Shown: positions 62,085 to 64,000 of the stretch, piece after piece
Layout of the letters: each line of letters opens with the position of its first letter
How positions within the stretch are numbered: position 1 is the first letter of the stretch
DNA from: Azonexus fungiphilus
GTDB lineage: Bacteria > Pseudomonadota > Gammaproteobacteria > Burkholderiales > Rhodocyclaceae
Assembly (NCBI RefSeq): GCF_003634965.1
Contig: NZ_RBXP01000019.1
Coordinates: forward strand, 62,001 to 126,000
DNA: 64,000 nt
Direction of reading: 5' to 3'
Made by a program: the position numbers and the translations under genes
The notes under the pieces: model-generated
What the model saw: the letters and a program-made list of their open reading frames with translations, nothing else
Database searches by the model: none
Told to the model about the DNA's origin: nothing

Positions 62085-63224
62085 ATGAGCCAGCCGACCT
62101 TCGTCACGATCAACGACACCACCCTGCGCGACGGCGAGCAGTCGGCCGGGGTCGCCTTCTCGCTGGCCGAGAAGCTGGAGATCGCGCGCCGGCTCGACGC
62201 CGCCGGCGTACCCGAACTCGAAGTGGGGATTCCCGCGATGGGCGACGAAGAGCGCGACTCGATCCGCGCCGTCGCCAGCCTCGGGCTACGTGCCCGGCTG
62301 ATGGTGTGGAGCCGGATGCATGCGCAGGACATCGCCGCCTGCGCCAACCTCGGCGCCCACCTGATCGACATCTCGGTGCCCGCCTCCGACCAGCACCTGG
62401 CCTACAAGCTGAAGCAGGACCGCGCCTGGCTGCTGCGCCAGCTGCCGCGCTACGTGGCGATGGCGCTCGACCTCGGCCTCGAGGTCGGCGTCGGTTGCGA
62501 GGATGCCTCGCGCGCCGACCCCGACTTCCTGTGCGCCCTGGCCGCCTGTGCCGAAGGTGCCGGCGCCCGCCGGCTGCGCTTTGCCGATACCCTCGGCATC
62601 CTCGAACCATTCACCACCTACGACCGGATCGCCCGCCTGCGCGCGGCGACCGGGCTCGAGATCGAGATGCACGCCCACGACGACCTCGGCCTGGCCACTG
62701 CCAACACCCTGGCTGCCTGCAAGGCCGGTGCGACCCACGCCAACACCACGGTCAACGGCCTCGGCGAACGTGCCGGCAACGCGCCGCTCGAAGAAGTCGT
62801 GCTCGGCCTGAACAAGCTGCACGCGATCGCCACCGGCGTCGAACTGCGCGATTTCCCGGCGCTCTCGGCCACCGTCGCCCATGCGTCGGGCCGCGCCGTC
62901 CCCTGGCAGAAGAGCGTCGTCGGCGCCGGCGCGTTCACCCACGAGGCCGGCATCCACGTCGATGGCCTGCTCAAGCATCCCGACAACTACCAGGGCTTCG
63001 ACCCGCGCGAGGTCGGCCAGGCGCACCGCATCGTCCTCGGCAAGCATTCGGGCACACGCGCCGTCCAGCTGGTCTACCACGAACTCGGCGTCGAACTCGA
63101 TGCCGGCACCGCCCAGTCGCTGCTCGAAGGCGTGCGCGCCTTCGTCGCCGCCCGCAAGCATCCGCCGGAGGCCGCCGACCTGCTCGGCCTCCTGGCTTCT
63201 TCCAGGAGCCCGCTCCATGTCTGA
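62085..63224 (+). CDS. nifV: NifV, homocitrate synthase
   Basis: 379 residues, condensing acetyl-CoA with 2-oxoglutarate to homocitrate, the organic part of FeMo-co. Motifs of the alpha-isopropylmalate/homocitrate synthase family: [17 protein letters not shown] (about 9-25), the metal-ligand [16 protein letters not shown] (about 196) and [28 protein letters not shown] near the C-terminus. The start at 62085 has AAGGAG nearby; an upstream in-frame ATG at 62064 lies beyond the ribosome site. It overlaps cysE by 8 bp. Confidence 0.97.
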   Translation: MSQPTFVTINDTTLRDGEQSAGVAFSLAEKLEIARRLDAAGVPELEVGIPAMGDEERDSIRAVASLGLRARLMVWSRMHAQDIAACANLGAHLIDISVPASDQHLAYKLKQDRAWLLRQLPRYVAMALDLGLEVGVGCEDASRADPDFLCALAACAEGAGARRLRFADTLGILEPFTTYDRIARLRAATGLEIEMHAHDDLGLATANTLAACKAGATHANTTVNGLGERAGNAPLEEVVLGLNKLHAIATGVELRDFPALSATVAHASGRAVPWQKSVVGAGAFTHEAGIHVDGLLKHPDNYQGFDPREVGQAHRIVLGKHSGTRAVQLVYHELGVELDAGTAQSLLEGVRAFVAARKHPPEAADLLGLLASSRSPLHV

Positions 63225-63999
63225 AGCGATGACCATGACCGCCAGCCGCCCCGCCGCCCCCGGCCTCCTTGCCATGCTCGGCGAAGACCTCGCCTGCGTC
63301 TTCGAACGCGACCCGGCCGCCCGTTCCCGCCTCGAGGTCCTGACCACCTATCCCGGCGTCCATGCCCTGCTCGTGCATCGCCTGGCGCACCGGCTGTGGC
63401 AGCGCGGCTGGCGCTACGCCGCCCGCTTCCTGTCCTTCCTCGGGCGCATGCTGAGCAATGTCGACATCCACCCCGGCGCCAGCATCGGCCGCCGCTTCTT
63501 CATCGACCACGGCGCCGGCGTCGTCATCGGCGAAACGGCCGAGATCGGCGACGACGTCACCCTCTACCACGGCGTCACCCTCGGCGGCACCTCGTGGAAC
63601 AAGGGCAAACGCCATCCGACGCTGGCCGACGGCGTGGTCGTCGGCGCCGGTGCCAAGATCCTCGGCCCGATCACCGTCGGCGAGCGCGTCCGCGTCGGTG
63701 CCAACTCGGTGGTGGTCAAGGACGTTCCCGCCGACCGCACCGTTGTCGGCATTCCCGGACGCATCGTCGATACCCGCGGCATCCGCCCGGCCCCCCAGGG
63801 CATCAACCTCGACCACAACCTGCTGCCCGATCCGGTCGCCCGCTCGATCGCCTGCCTGATCGAGCGCATCGAATCGCTCGAGGGCGAGCTGGCGGCGCTG
63901 CGCCAGCAGCCGGCGCCGGCCCACGGCGAGGACTGCCGGACCTGCTCGGCCGGCGACCTCTGCTGCGACAGCGACAGCATGCACGAGGCGGTACGCTGA
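63217..63999 (+). CDS. cysE: Serine O-acetyltransferase (CysE), nif-linked
   Basis: 260 residues making O-acetylserine for cysteine, which feeds Fe-S cluster assembly. The left-handed beta-helix hexapeptide region is clear: [46 protein letters not shown], then [29 protein letters not shown]. The C-terminus has an unusual Cys-rich tail ([17 protein letters not shown]), not typical of housekeeping CysE. The coupling to nifV shows it is the nif-dedicated copy (often called cysE1). The end of the window cuts directly after its stop. Confidence 0.94.
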   Translation: MSEAMTMTASRPAAPGLLAMLGEDLACVFERDPAARSRLEVLTTYPGVHALLVHRLAHRLWQRGWRYAARFLSFLGRMLSNVDIHPGASIGRRFFIDHGAGVVIGETAEIGDDVTLYHGVTLGGTSWNKGKRHPTLADGVVVGAGAKILGPITVGERVRVGANSVVVKDVPADRTVVGIPGRIVDTRGIRPAPQGINLDHNLLPDPVARSIACLIERIESLEGELAALRQQPAPAHGEDCRTCSAGDLCCDSDSMHEAVR

Positions 64000-64000
64000 C

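Overview
This 64 kb window is a large nitrogen-fixation (nif) region from a high-G+C proteobacterium. A NifL/NifA pair, an Rnf complex, DraT/DraG, Shethna-type ferredoxins and sigma-54 promoters throughout suggest a betaproteobacterium of the Rhodocyclales (Dechloromonas/Azonexus/Azoarcus-like). That placement is inference from gene content, not a phylogeny. No rRNA, tRNA, CRISPR array or transposase was seen.

Layout. 1-7300 (minus strand): nifN (cut by the window edge), nifE, and a seven-gene operon rnfABCDGE-rnfH that drives low-potential electrons to nitrogenase. 7.3-12.8 kb: nifL-nifA, a thiol peroxidase facing them, then an operon of FeSI-type ferredoxin, nifZ, nifF and a small unknown gene. 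12.8-19 kb: accessory genes, namely a GlxA-type regulator, unknowns, an SMR pump, and a visibly less G+C-rich module of ene-reductase, dehydrogenase, SRPBCC protein and LysR regulator, bounded by related palindromes. 19.2-20.6 kb: a stand-alone Fe-S oxidoreductase with its own nif-type promoter. 20.7-24.6 kb: a copper-RiPP (HvfA/bufferin) operon ending in an ECF sigma factor and a small zinc-finger protein. 24.6-28.9 kb: autotransporter, YgjP-like protein, exported superoxide dismutase. 29-34.8 kb: nifB, fdxN, nifO, a flavodiiron protein, two [2Fe-2S] ferredoxins (one FeSII-like), nifQ and draG. 34.8-38.1 kb: small genes, a candidate C-rich sRNA and an MFS transporter. 38-53.5 kb: c-di-GMP and phosphorelay signalling genes interleaved with two more nif-controlled units, an unknown gene plus bacteriohemerythrin and a SIR2-like gene. 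53.5-64 kb: draT divergent from nifHDKT-fdx-nifY plus three nif-associated genes, then nifV-cysE.

How it works together. Ten places carry a -24/-12 promoter (GG-N10-GC) preceded by a TGT-N10-ACA NifA site, usually in the extended form TGTCG-N6-CGACA. At four of them the gap between NifA site and promoter is 43-44 bp. They control nifN, nifE, rnfA, the FeSI ferredoxin operon, nifB, nifH, nifV and three units not normally listed as nif genes: the Fe-S oxidoreductase, the unknown-hemerythrin pair and the SIR2-like gene. nifLA itself may be under NtrC and sigma-54. Rnf, the flavodoxin and the ferredoxins supply electrons. NifB/E/N/Q/V/Y build and carry FeMo-co. DraT/DraG switch the Fe protein off and on. 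FeSII, the flavodiiron protein, hemerythrin, Tpx and SOD look like oxygen defence.
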